Source: Azospirillum thermophilum
GTDB lineage: Bacteria; Pseudomonadota; Alphaproteobacteria; Azospirillales; Azospirillaceae
Direction of reading: 5' to 3'
DNA: 64,000 nt
Assembly: GCF_003130795.1 (NCBI RefSeq)
Contig: NZ_CP029357.1
Location: 124,001 to 188,000 of the forward strand
Shown one piece after another: positions 46,888 through 55,022 of this stretch (position 1 is the stretch's first letter; each line of letters starts with the position of its first letter). The position numbers were made by a program, and so were the translations under genes. Under the pieces are notes generated by a model, which saw nothing but the letters and a program-made list of their open reading frames with translations, ran no database searches and was not told the DNA's origin.

Positions 46888-48459
46888 ATGGCTGCGAAAT
46901 TCAGTCTCGACGACGACAGCGTCGTGGTGGTGATCGGGTCGGGCGCCGGGGGCGGCACCCTGTCGAACGAGCTGGCCCAGAAGGGCATCAAGGTGGTCTG
47001 CCTGGAGGCCGGCGGCCGCCACGAGATCCAGGACTTCGTGAACGACGAGTGGAAGAGCTTCTCGCAGATCTCCTGGCTCGACAAGAGAACGACCTCGGGC
47101 GACTGGCGGGTCGCCAGGGACTTTCCCAACCTGCCGGCCTGGATCGTGAAGGCGGTCGGCGGCTCCACCGTCCACTGGGCCGGCGCCTCGCTGCGCTTCC
47201 AGGAGCACGAGTTCAAGGCACGCACCACCTATGGCGCGCTGGACGGGGCCAACCTGCTGGACTGGCCGGTCACCCTGGCGGAGATGGAGCCCTACTACGC
47301 CAAGGCCGAAACCAAGATGGGCACCACCGGGACCAACGGCATTCCGCGGCTGCCCGGCAACAACAACTACAAGGTGCTGGCCGCCGGGGCCAAGAAGGTC
47401 GGCTACACCGAGGTCCACACCGGCAACATGTCGATCAACAGCAAGCCGCGCGACGGCCGCGGCCCCTGCCAGCAGATCGGCTTCTGCTTCCAGGGCTGCA
47501 AGTCGGGCGCCAAATGGTCGACCCTCTACACCGAGATCCCCAAGGGCGAGGCGACCGGCAAGCTGGAGGTCCGGCCGAACAGCCAGGTTCTGAAGATCGA
47601 GCATGACGCCAGGGGCCGCGTCAACGCCGTGCTCTACGCCGACAAGTCCGGGACGCTCCACCGTCAGAAGGCCCGCATCGTCGCCGTCGCCGGCAACTCC
47701 ATCGAAAGCCCGCGGTTGCTGCTGAACTCGGCCTCCACCCTGTTCCCGGACGGGCTGGCCAACTCCTCGGGGCAGGTCGGGCGCAACTACATGCGGCACA
47801 TGACCGGCTCGGTCTATGGCGTCTTCGACAAGCCGGTGCACATGTACCGCGGCACCACCATGGCCGGCATCGTCAAGGACGAGTCCCGCTTCGATCCGTC
47901 GCGCGGCTTCGTCGGCGGCTACGAGATGGAGACGCTGTCGCTCGGCGTGCCCTTCATGGCCGCCTTCCTCGATCCCGGCGCCTGGGGGCGCGGCTTCACC
48001 TCGGCCCTGGACGCCTACGACCATATGGCCGGCATGTGGCTGGTGGGGGAGGACATGCCGCGGGAGACCAACCGGGTGACCCTGCACGCGACCGACAAGG
48101 ACAAGTTCGGCCTGCCGATCCCCAACGTGCATTTCGACGACCATCCCAACGACGTCGCCATGCGCACCCATGCCTATGGCCGCGGCTCGGCGATCTACGA
48201 GGCGGTCGGCGCGATCCGCACGATCCACACGCCGCCCTATCCCTCCACCCACAATCTCGGCACCAACCGCATGAGCGCCAACGCGCGCGACGGCGTGGTG
48301 AACAAGTGGGGGCAGGCGCATGACGTGAAGAACCTGTTCGTGTCGGACGGCAGCCAGTTCACCACCGGCGGCTCCGAGAACCCGACGCTGACCATCGTCG
48401 CGCTGGCCATCCGGCAGGCCGACTACATCGCCGACCAGATGGCCAGGAACGTCATCTGA
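46888..48459 (+). CDS. GMC-family flavoprotein dehydrogenase, large subunit
   Basis: A 523-residue FAD enzyme: dinucleotide-binding VVVIGSGAGGGTLSNELAQKG, AVGGSTVHWAGASLRF, and the C-terminal catalytic region PYPSTHNLGTNRMS and TGGSENPTLTIVALAIRQAD. It lacks its own signal and likely hitchhikes with the Tat subunit. Together with the cytochrome c it forms a three-part periplasmic alcohol dehydrogenase. In the propane context the substrate may be 2-propanol, acetol or another alcohol intermediate; a similar gene adjoins prm in Methylocella silvestris as far as I recall. Confidence 0.9.
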   Translation: MAAKFSLDDDSVVVVIGSGAGGGTLSNELAQKGIKVVCLEAGGRHEIQDFVNDEWKSFSQISWLDKRTTSGDWRVARDFPNLPAWIVKAVGGSTVHWAGASLRFQEHEFKARTTYGALDGANLLDWPVTLAEMEPYYAKAETKMGTTGTNGIPRLPGNNNYKVLAAGAKKVGYTEVHTGNMSINSKPRDGRGPCQQIGFCFQGCKSGAKWSTLYTEIPKGEATGKLEVRPNSQVLKIEHDARGRVNAVLYADKSGTLHRQKARIVAVAGNSIESPRLLLNSASTLFPDGLANSSGQVGRNYMRHMTGSVYGVFDKPVHMYRGTTMAGIVKDESRFDPSRGFVGGYEMETLSLGVPFMAAFLDPGAWGRGFTSALDAYDHMAGMWLVGEDMPRETNRVTLHATDKDKFGLPIPNVHFDDHPNDVAMRTHAYGRGSAIYEAVGAIRTIHTPPYPSTHNLGTNRMSANARDGVVNKWGQAHDVKNLFVSDGSQFTTGGSENPTLTIVALAIRQADYIADQMARNVI

Positions 48460-48590
48460 GCGCATCCGGGATCCGAGCGCATCCGGGCGGCCCCCTCCCG
48501 TGTCCGAACGGAGGGGGCTGGCCGTTCCCCCGGAGCGTCTACCTGACGTGTGGAATTCCGCCGACGCCGGCCGGCGGCATTCGACCGGCG

Positions 48591-48974
48591 TCAGTGCGGA
48601 GCAAACGGGTTCCCGCGCACAATGCGGCGCAACGCCCGGCCACGCAGCATGTGGTCGTGAACGAAGCCCAGGATGTCCGCGACTCCATCCTCGGCGATGC
48701 GGAACACGACCGCGTGTCGCGGATCATGGACCCGTTCCGCCGGATCGGGAACATGATCCCGGCTGTGCCAGGCGTGGTACACGCCGACGGGGTGCTTCAC
48801 GGGCCGCACCCATCCAACGCCTTCCCGCTGCGGGTCGTCGGCCAGATCCTGCATCGCCTGGACGAGAAGGGCGGCGTAGCGCATGCGGCCGACCGCGTGG
48901 AACTGCTCTTCGCTCCAGTCCAGGATCCTGTCGAGTTCGGCTTCCGCCGGTGCGGAAAGGCGGAACCCACCCAC
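48591..48974 (-). CDS. ParE/RelE-family toxin
   Basis: A 127-residue protein read from a GTG at 48974 with AAGGA seven bases upstream. It shows the family pattern FRLSAPAEAELDRILDWSEEQFH, RYAALLVQAMQDLADDPQREG, YHAWHSRD and HAVVFRIAEDGVADILGFVHD. It is about 25 residues longer than a typical ParE because of the C-terminal extension. Follows its antitoxin by two bases. ParE toxins inhibit gyrase; activity here is untested. Confidence 0.85.
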   Translation of the reverse strand: MGGFRLSAPAEAELDRILDWSEEQFHAVGRMRYAALLVQAMQDLADDPQREGVGWVRPVKHPVGVYHAWHSRDHVPDPAERVHDPRHAVVFRIAEDGVADILGFVHDHMLRGRALRRIVRGNPFAPH

Positions 48975-48976
48975 GT

Positions 48977-49273
48977 TCAGTCCTTTCGAGCCGCGGCACG
49001 CCCGGACGCCCGGCGGTTCAGGTCCGCAAGGAGCGCGCGCCGATCCTCCTCGCCGTTCACGAGCCGGAAGTCTCCGCGCTCGAGGGCGGCGATTCCACGG
49101 TCGGCAACGGCTTCGATCGCCGCGAGGCTTGCGCGCTCCGCTTCCAGATCGTCCTGATAGCGGCGCAGCGCCTCCCGAACGACCTCGCTGGCGTTCTGGT
49201 GGCGCCCGTCTTCGACCTGCTGATCGATGAACTCGCTCAATCGCTCCGTCAGGCTGAAATTCCGACCGCCCAT
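48977..49273 (-). CDS. ParD-family antitoxin
   Basis: A 98-residue antitoxin. N-terminal ribbon-helix-helix: NFSLTERLSEFIDQQVEDGR, QNASEVVREALRRYQDD; the rest is a charged toxin-binding tail. Located immediately upstream of the toxin, the typical order. A perfect inverted repeat at 49293-49309 is a likely autoregulatory operator. Confidence 0.88.
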   Translation of the reverse strand: MGGRNFSLTERLSEFIDQQVEDGRHQNASEVVREALRRYQDDLEAERASLAAIEAVADRGIAALERGDFRLVNGEEDRRALLADLNRRASGRAAARKD

Positions 49274-49292
49274 GCCATGCCTCCATCACGCT

Positions 49293-49309
49293 GTATCAAA
49301 GATTGATAC
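49293..49309. promoter_or_regulatory. ParD operator
   Basis: Perfect inverted repeat GTATCAA-AGA-TTGATAC, 20 bases upstream of the antitoxin start. AT-rich within GC-rich DNA. Position and symmetry fit an RHH-antitoxin operator. Confidence 0.65.
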
Positions 49310-49529
49310 CGGCCGGGGTGGCCGTCAAGCAGGCGCGTGGCCGTCCGGCGTCGGTTGGGGCGTCCCTCTCCACATTTCAAGTGAACGCCTTGAGGTGAAC
49401 GCCTGGAGTCGGTCCCGGCGGGGGTTTTCCGTTCCGCCGATGGAGCGTTTGGACGTCGACGGCGTTCTTGAAGGGCGGGGAGCCTGCCGCTCCCTCGCCG
49501 GTCCGGTGGAGACCAACGGAGAGCATTCC

Positions 49530-50378
49530 TTGCCCGACAGTTCCTTGCCCGACAGCCCGGCAACCGATGGTCAGGACCCCCGCCTCGACCGGCGCGAGCG
49601 GGAGGAGATCCGCGAGCGGTCGAACCCGCCGGCGCTGATCCTTCACGAAGCCATCCGGCTCGAAGGCGAGGAGGAGCTGAAACGCCCCGCCAGCGCCCTG
49701 ATGTGGTCCGGTCTGGCCGCCGGCCTGTCGATGGGCTTCTCGATGGTGGGGGAGGCGCTGTTCATGGCGCATCTGCCCGACGAGCCGTGGCGCCCCCTGC
49801 TGGCGAGCTTCGGCTACTGCTTCGGCTTCCTCATCGTCATCCTCGGGCGGCAGCAGCTCTTCACCGAGAACACCCTGACGGTCATCCTGCCCCTGCTGCA
49901 GCGCTGGAGCCCGTGGAACCTCATGCGGGTGATCCGGCTGTGGACGCTGGTGTTCGCCGCGAACATGGCCGGCACACTGCTGTTCGCCGCCATGGCGGCC
50001 GGGACCGGCGCCTTCTCCCCCGACCTGCGCGCCGGCTTCGCCGAACTCGGCCGCGCGGCCCAGGGCGACGGCTTCACGACGACGCTGCTGCACGGCGTGC
50101 TGGCGGGCTGGCTGATCGCCCTGCTGGTGTGGATCACCCCGTCGGTGGGTCAGGCGCGCTTCTTCGTGATCGTGGCGCTGACCTACCTGATCGCGCTCGG
50201 CAAGTTCGCCCATGTGGTGGCCGGCTCCGTCGAGGTGTCCTACGCCGCGATGATCGGCGAGGTGACCTGGACCGGATACGGTTTCGGCTTCCTGTTGCCG
50301 GCCCTGATCGGCAACGTGCTGGGCGGCGTCGGGCTGGTGGCGCTGATCAACCACGCCCAGGTCAGGCAGGACCGCTGA
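49530..50378 (+). CDS. Formate/nitrite transporter (FNT) family protein
   Basis: A 282-residue membrane protein with six hydrophobic segments: ALMWSGLAAGLSMGFSMVGE, LASFGYCFGFLIVILGRQQLFTENT, IRLWTLVFAANMAGTLLFAAM and others. The cytoplasmic N-terminus contains REREEIRERSNPPALILHEAIRLEGEEELKRP, as in YfdC-like members whose substrate is not settled. TTG 49530 has GGAG eight bases before it; ATG 49440 is a longer alternative without a ribosome site. The first residues come from a 15-base tandem duplication (LPDSSLPDSP). Confidence 0.85.
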   Translation: MPDSSLPDSPATDGQDPRLDRREREEIRERSNPPALILHEAIRLEGEEELKRPASALMWSGLAAGLSMGFSMVGEALFMAHLPDEPWRPLLASFGYCFGFLIVILGRQQLFTENTLTVILPLLQRWSPWNLMRVIRLWTLVFAANMAGTLLFAAMAAGTGAFSPDLRAGFAELGRAAQGDGFTTTLLHGVLAGWLIALLVWITPSVGQARFFVIVALTYLIALGKFAHVVAGSVEVSYAAMIGEVTWTGYGFGFLLPALIGNVLGGVGLVALINHAQVRQDR

Positions 50379-50802
50379 CCCGGCCCGGCTCTCCCCGGCC
50401 GCGGGACGCCGGCCCATCTCTTTGAGATTAACTCCTTCGGGGCTTTGCGCCACCCCGGCAGGATCGTTGTGGGCTGCCGGTTGCAGGGACAAGCTTGAAC
50501 CGGTTACATCGGGCGCAGGTGCCCGAAAGAGTGGCCGGGCAGTCCGAAGCCGCGAAAAGACGGCCGACGGGCCTCTGCCCGTCCGCCCGCCGGACCTTGC
50601 TGGGCCGATTTGGGACGGCCCGCACCGGCAACGACGTGCCGCACATCGTCTGAAGCTTCGACCGACGCCGCCGTGCCGCCCGCGGCGGCGAGGATGGCGG
50701 CCGGCCCGATCGCGCCGCCCGTCCACGGTGCCCCTGCGCGGACCGGCTGCCGGCTGCCGGCGCCCCGCCCCCGGCCTCCACCCCATCGCCAGAGGAGCCG
50801 CC
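50379..50802. other. Non-coding stretch upstream of the giant-protein genes
   Basis: About 420 bases with no supported gene. It contains a short hairpin GACGGGC-CTCT-GCCCGTC at 50566-50583, possibly the terminator of the FNT gene or a leader element of the next gene. The last 20 bases include AGAGGAG, the ribosome site for the ATG at 50803. Confidence 0.5.
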
Positions 50803-51240
50803 ATGTTCGACTGGTTCGAGAAGATGATCCGGGAGGTCATCTGGAAGGCGATCTCCGACTTCTTCCGGGATCTCGCGGGCAAGGGGGAGGAGGCGATCCG
50901 CGACAAGCTGCGCAGCCTCACCGCCGGCGAACAGCTCTCCTCCTCGCCGCTGGTCAAGGTCCTGGTGGTGGATAATGCCGCCGACACGCTGACCCTGCTG
51001 GTGCGCGGCTCCTTCCCGATCGGCGGCGTCACGCCCTTCATGCGGCTGGAAATCGTCGTCTCGCGCTCCGACATCGACCTCACCTTCGCCGAGGCGCCCG
51101 TCCGCGTGAAGGCCTGGCGGACCGTGCTGGGCGACCTGACGATCAAGGACGGCAAGCTGCTGGAGGGGGCCTCGGCTTCGGCTACGACGGCGGGGCCTGG
51201 CTCGGGCAGGGATCGCTCGACCTCAAGCCGGTCGGGATGA
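50803..51240 (+). CDS. 5' part of a giant protein of unknown function, cut by a frameshift
   Basis: Reads 145 residues beginning MFDWFEKMIREVIWKAISDFF, an amphipathic opening, then LVKVLVVDNAADTLTLLVRG. From about residue 123 it becomes ASASATTAGPGSGRDRSTSSRSG, out of frame. Adding one G to the run at 51165-51169 gives GGLGFGYDGGAWLGQGSLDL, which flows directly into the next open frame. So this and the following feature are one gene of about 1,406 codons. The function is not recognised; there is no signal peptide. Confidence 0.75.
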   Translation: MFDWFEKMIREVIWKAISDFFRDLAGKGEEAIRDKLRSLTAGEQLSSSPLVKVLVVDNAADTLTLLVRGSFPIGGVTPFMRLEIVVSRSDIDLTFAEAPVRVKAWRTVLGDLTIKDGKLLEGASASATTAGPGSGRDRSTSSRSG

Positions 51241-54200
51241 AGGTGGCGGTCTACGGCGGCATCAGCGACCGCGGCATGGTGCTGGGGCTCGACGGCGAGG
51301 CGCCGCCAGGCTCCGCCATCCCGCTCGGCCCCACCGGCCTCGGCCTGCGCGGGGTGGGCGGCGATTTCGCCCACAACTTCGTCGCCCGGCTGGAGAGCGG
51401 CGGCATCCCCATCGCCAGCCCGAGCGCCAAGGACTATGTCGCCTGGGCGCGCGACCGCAACAGCATCGACCGCTGGAAGCCCGGCCCGATCGACCGGACG
51501 GCGATCGGCGTCGGCATCCGGGCGGTGATCTGCACCGTCGCCGACATGGGCTTCGTGTTCGAGCTGAACCCGATCGGCATGTCCTTCCTGGTTCCGGGCG
51601 GCGCCATCATCCTGGGCGGCGCCGGCCGGCTGCTGCGGCGCAAGGGGTTCGGGGTCGAGGGCTATTTCGTCATCGATGCCGCCACCGCGTCGCTGGCGCT
51701 CGGCGCCGGAGTGAATGTGGACATCAAGGGGCCGGGCGACGAGGCCGACCCGCTGACCGTCACGCTGATCAAGGGGTCCGCCCAGCTCGACGCCTTCTTC
51801 TCCTTCGGCGATCCGCGCGCCTGGTTCTTCGATCTCGGCACCGAGGCCAAGCCCTGCATGATGGAGGTGCTGACCGACGTCCCGGTCGTCAGCATCCTGT
51901 TCTCCGAGAAGGCCGAAGCCTATCTGCGCATCAACCATCACCGCATCGCCTTCGGCGCCAGGGTCGGCATCGGCGGCGAGTTCCGCATCGGCAAGATCAT
52001 CCGGCTGGTCGCCCGGCTGACCGGCGCGCTGGCCGCCCGGATCGGGCGCGACCCCCTGCTGGTCTGCGCCCGGCTGACGGTGGTGGGGGAACTGGGCATC
52101 AAGGTCTGGAAGTTCGAGTTCCTGCTGACCGGCGAGGCGACGCCCACCGTCTATCTGCCGAGCCCGATCCACTTCAGCTTCGAGATGAAGTTCAAGCTGA
52201 ACCTGCCCTGGCCGATTCCCGACATCGAGGACAGCAAGACCTTCGGAGACAGCGTCGCCACGCCGCCCAGGATCCAGTCGCCGCTGCTGGCCGGCGAGGC
52301 GGTCAGCGAGGGGGCGAAGACGATACAGGCGCAGAAGGTCACCACGCTGCATCCGGTGAGCGAGCGCCAGTGGGACCTGGAGACGGAGCAGCCCTGGCCG
52401 GACGCCGTCCTGGTGGTTCCCTTCAAGAGCCGGGTCACCGACAAGGTCGGCCAGCTGGTCGGGCCGCCGGTCAGCCCCACGGTGGAGGGCGGCTACACGG
52501 TCGGCCACGACTTGACGAAGCTCGAGCTGTGGGACCTGGAGCGTGACGTGCCGGTTCCCGACGTCCAGGGCGTCTGGGCCGACGCGGCGGAGACCGGCAC
52601 TTCGCAACTGCATGTGCTCGGCAGCGATCCGATGAGCTGGCTGACCGCGCAGACCACCGTCTCGTCCTGGGAGTTCGGGACGCCGCCGCGCGTCGTCCAG
52701 GTGCAGTTCGGTACGGGCCGCGACGAGGCGGTCGCGGCGGAGCGACGCTTCGGCGACCTCCACGTCGCGCCGGCCGCCGGGCCGGCGATGCTGGACGACC
52801 TCTTCGCGCCGCACCTGCCGACCCGCGTCCTGCGCGGCAACCGGATCGGACTGCGTGTCGCCGACTCCGCCGGCGCCGCCATCCTCGTCGATCAGGTGGT
52901 GATTTTCCTGATCGGGACCGGCATCCCCGGGCGCGACAGCGAGAACGTCATCACCGACCCTGCCGGGATCAGCCGGCTGGAGCTGGTCGGACAGCTCTAC
53001 GGCTCGCTCAGCCTGTTCGCCGCCACGGTCGATTTCGCCACGCCGGTCGGCAGCCTCACCTACTGGTCGCGGTCGGGGCGGGACCTGCTGGTGTTCGCCG
53101 TGCGTTACCGCGAGGCGCGGACGGTGGCTTCCGGCACGCTGCGCAAGACGGTGCTGGTGCCCGGCCGCTACCGCCTGACGGTGGAGGGCAACTCGACCGC
53201 CGTCCACCCGGACGCCGCGACGAACCCGGAGCTCTATCCGCCGGCGCCGCGGATCGACTGGTCGGTGCGGGAGGAGTTCCGCGTCGCCTACCCCGACAGC
53301 GCCCGCTCCTACATCCGCGAGGCGACCTTCGGCGACAACCGCCTGTTCGCCCGGCCGCAGCATCCGTGGACCGGCTGGACGCTCGACCGCTGGAACCCGA
53401 CCCTGTACGGCGTCGGCTTCCCGCTCTACCGCCGCTACCACGTCGCGGTGCGTTTCCTGGTGCCCTACATCCACGAGGTCTTCGGCAGGAACCCGATGTC
53501 GCTGCGGCTGACCTGGGAGGCGGACGGCAGCAGCATCGGCGGCGCCGTGACGCCTTCGGCCGTGCCGGACGGCAGCAGTTCGCTTCTGCCGCAGAGCCAG
53601 GACTGGATCGTCAAGCAGGGCGGCGCCGTACCGCCCGACAGGGAGATGGTGCTGACGGCCCTGCCGCCCAAGAGCGGCGTCGCCAGGCTGGAACTGCTGT
53701 TCACGCATCCGGTGGACGGCGAGATCCGTATCGACGAGTGGACGGGGGCCGTGTCCCGCTTCGACAGCTTCCGCGACCATCTCGCCTGGCCGGGACCCTG
53801 CCTGACGGTCCGCTACGATTCCGCCGGCCGGCACGAGCAGCCGCCCTGTGCCACCCCGGCGAAGCCGCCGAAATCCTGGGTGTGGCAGGACAGTCCCGGC
53901 GGCCATGGCGGTCTGGCGCCGCTGCTGACGCCCCTGCCGGTACCGCAAGCCAAGGTCTCCGGCAGCATCACCGCCGAGCCGCTGCTGCCGAGCCTCGAAC
54001 TCGGCGACCTGCTGAAGCCCTATCCGGCGGAGCTGGCGACGCCGCCGACCTCCTGGCGGCTGCCGGCGGCGCTGGCGGAGCTGACGGGGCCGCCCGATGC
54101 GGCGGCCGGGCTGCGCTATGCCCGCTTCGCCGCCGCCAGCGGCGTGCGCTTCGGGGCCGCGGCCGAGCCGCTGGCCGGCATCCAGGACGTGCCCGGATCG

Positions 54201-55022
54201 ACCACCGTGGAGGCGGTGACCGACGACGGCGGACGCCCCTTCGCCCTCTGGCTGCGCACGCCGGAGCCGGTGGACTGGCGCCGGGTCGCCGCCGGCCTGC
54301 GGGTGTCGCATGTCGAGCCGGCCGGCGGCTGCCCGACCGGCTACGCGCACCGGCGCCCGCTGGAACTCGCGGTCGGCATCCTGCCGAGCCCGGACGGCAG
54401 CGCCGCCTTCCTGACCGGAACCATGGCCGGCGTGCCGATCCTGCTGCCGCGCGGCGAGTATCTGCTGACCCTGCGCTTCGATCCGGCGGTCGCCGGGCTG
54501 CCGCCGCTGCGCCCCTCGGCCATGGTCGGGGCCGGGCCGGAGCTGGTGACGCTCCGCTTCCTGCAGCCGTTCGGGGCGGGCTGGCCGCTGCCGACGGACA
54601 CCGGGAAGTTCCGCCTCGACCTGATCGAGGTGGTGCTGAAGCACATTCCCTTCGATCCGCGCATCTGGGAGGAGGCCGTGCAGCAGGACCTGCCCGCCGC
54701 GGAGGTGGAGGCGCGCATTCTCGCCTCGCTGGCGCAGCATGCCCGGACGCTGGCGCCGCCGCCCGCCCTGCCCGAACCGGGGCACCCGCCGGTCGCCGGG
54801 ACCGGGCTCGCCGCGGCGGCCGGTGCCCTGGGCACGGTCGCGCTGCGGCCCATCGGGGCGGAACGGATCGTCGACCGCCCGCCGGACGAAGCCGTGCGGG
54901 ACGAAGCGGGCGATGCCGGGACGGCCGCGGATCCCGGAGCTCGGGCACCCGGACCCCAGGACCAGGACGCCCCGGCGCCGGCTTCCCCGCAACAGGGTGT
55001 CGAGGAGGGAGAGCAGCCATGA
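51237..55022 (+). CDS. Main part of the giant protein of unknown function
   Basis: About 1,260 residues from the internal ATG at 51237, but the true frame extends back to the frameshift near 51169. The first 350 residues are rich in short glycine-linked strands (GVEGYFVIDAATASLALGAGV, AEAYLRINHHRIAFGARVGI), suggesting repetitive beta structure; later parts resemble several beta-sandwich-like modules. The C-terminus is low-complexity and acidic (APGPQDQDAPAPASPQQGVE). No signal peptide, membrane helix or known catalytic motif was seen. It overlaps the next gene in ATGA, so the two products likely work together. Confidence 0.75.
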   Translation: MKVAVYGGISDRGMVLGLDGEAPPGSAIPLGPTGLGLRGVGGDFAHNFVARLESGGIPIASPSAKDYVAWARDRNSIDRWKPGPIDRTAIGVGIRAVICTVADMGFVFELNPIGMSFLVPGGAIILGGAGRLLRRKGFGVEGYFVIDAATASLALGAGVNVDIKGPGDEADPLTVTLIKGSAQLDAFFSFGDPRAWFFDLGTEAKPCMMEVLTDVPVVSILFSEKAEAYLRINHHRIAFGARVGIGGEFRIGKIIRLVARLTGALAARIGRDPLLVCARLTVVGELGIKVWKFEFLLTGEATPTVYLPSPIHFSFEMKFKLNLPWPIPDIEDSKTFGDSVATPPRIQSPLLAGEAVSEGAKTIQAQKVTTLHPVSERQWDLETEQPWPDAVLVVPFKSRVTDKVGQLVGPPVSPTVEGGYTVGHDLTKLELWDLERDVPVPDVQGVWADAAETGTSQLHVLGSDPMSWLTAQTTVSSWEFGTPPRVVQVQFGTGRDEAVAAERRFGDLHVAPAAGPAMLDDLFAPHLPTRVLRGNRIGLRVADSAGAAILVDQVVIFLIGTGIPGRDSENVITDPAGISRLELVGQLYGSLSLFAATVDFATPVGSLTYWSRSGRDLLVFAVRYREARTVASGTLRKTVLVPGRYRLTVEGNSTAVHPDAATNPELYPPAPRIDWSVREEFRVAYPDSARSYIREATFGDNRLFARPQHPWTGWTLDRWNPTLYGVGFPLYRRYHVAVRFLVPYIHEVFGRNPMSLRLTWEADGSSIGGAVTPSAVPDGSSSLLPQSQDWIVKQGGAVPPDREMVLTALPPKSGVARLELLFTHPVDGEIRIDEWTGAVSRFDSFRDHLAWPGPCLTVRYDSAGRHEQPPCATPAKPPKSWVWQDSPGGHGGLAPLLTPLPVPQAKVSGSITAEPLLPSLELGDLLKPYPAELATPPTSWRLPAALAELTGPPDAAAGLRYARFAAASGVRFGAAAEPLAGIQDVPGSTTVEAVTDDGGRPFALWLRTPEPVDWRRVAAGLRVSHVEPAGGCPTGYAHRRPLELAVGILPSPDGSAAFLTGTMAGVPILLPRGEYLLTLRFDPAVAGLPPLRPSAMVGAGPELVTLRFLQPFGAGWPLPTDTGKFRLDLIEVVLKHIPFDPRIWEEAVQQDLPAAEVEARILASLAQHARTLAPPPALPEPGHPPVAGTGLAAAAGALGTVALRPIGAERIVDRPPDEAVRDEAGDAGTAADPGARAPGPQDQDAPAPASPQQGVEEGEQP

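Noticed and set aside
51237..51239. ATG at 51237 as a genuine start of a separate protein
   Set aside because: The in-frame sequence just upstream (GFGYDGGAWLGQG and onward) continues the fold of the previous frame, so it is an internal methionine behind a frameshift.
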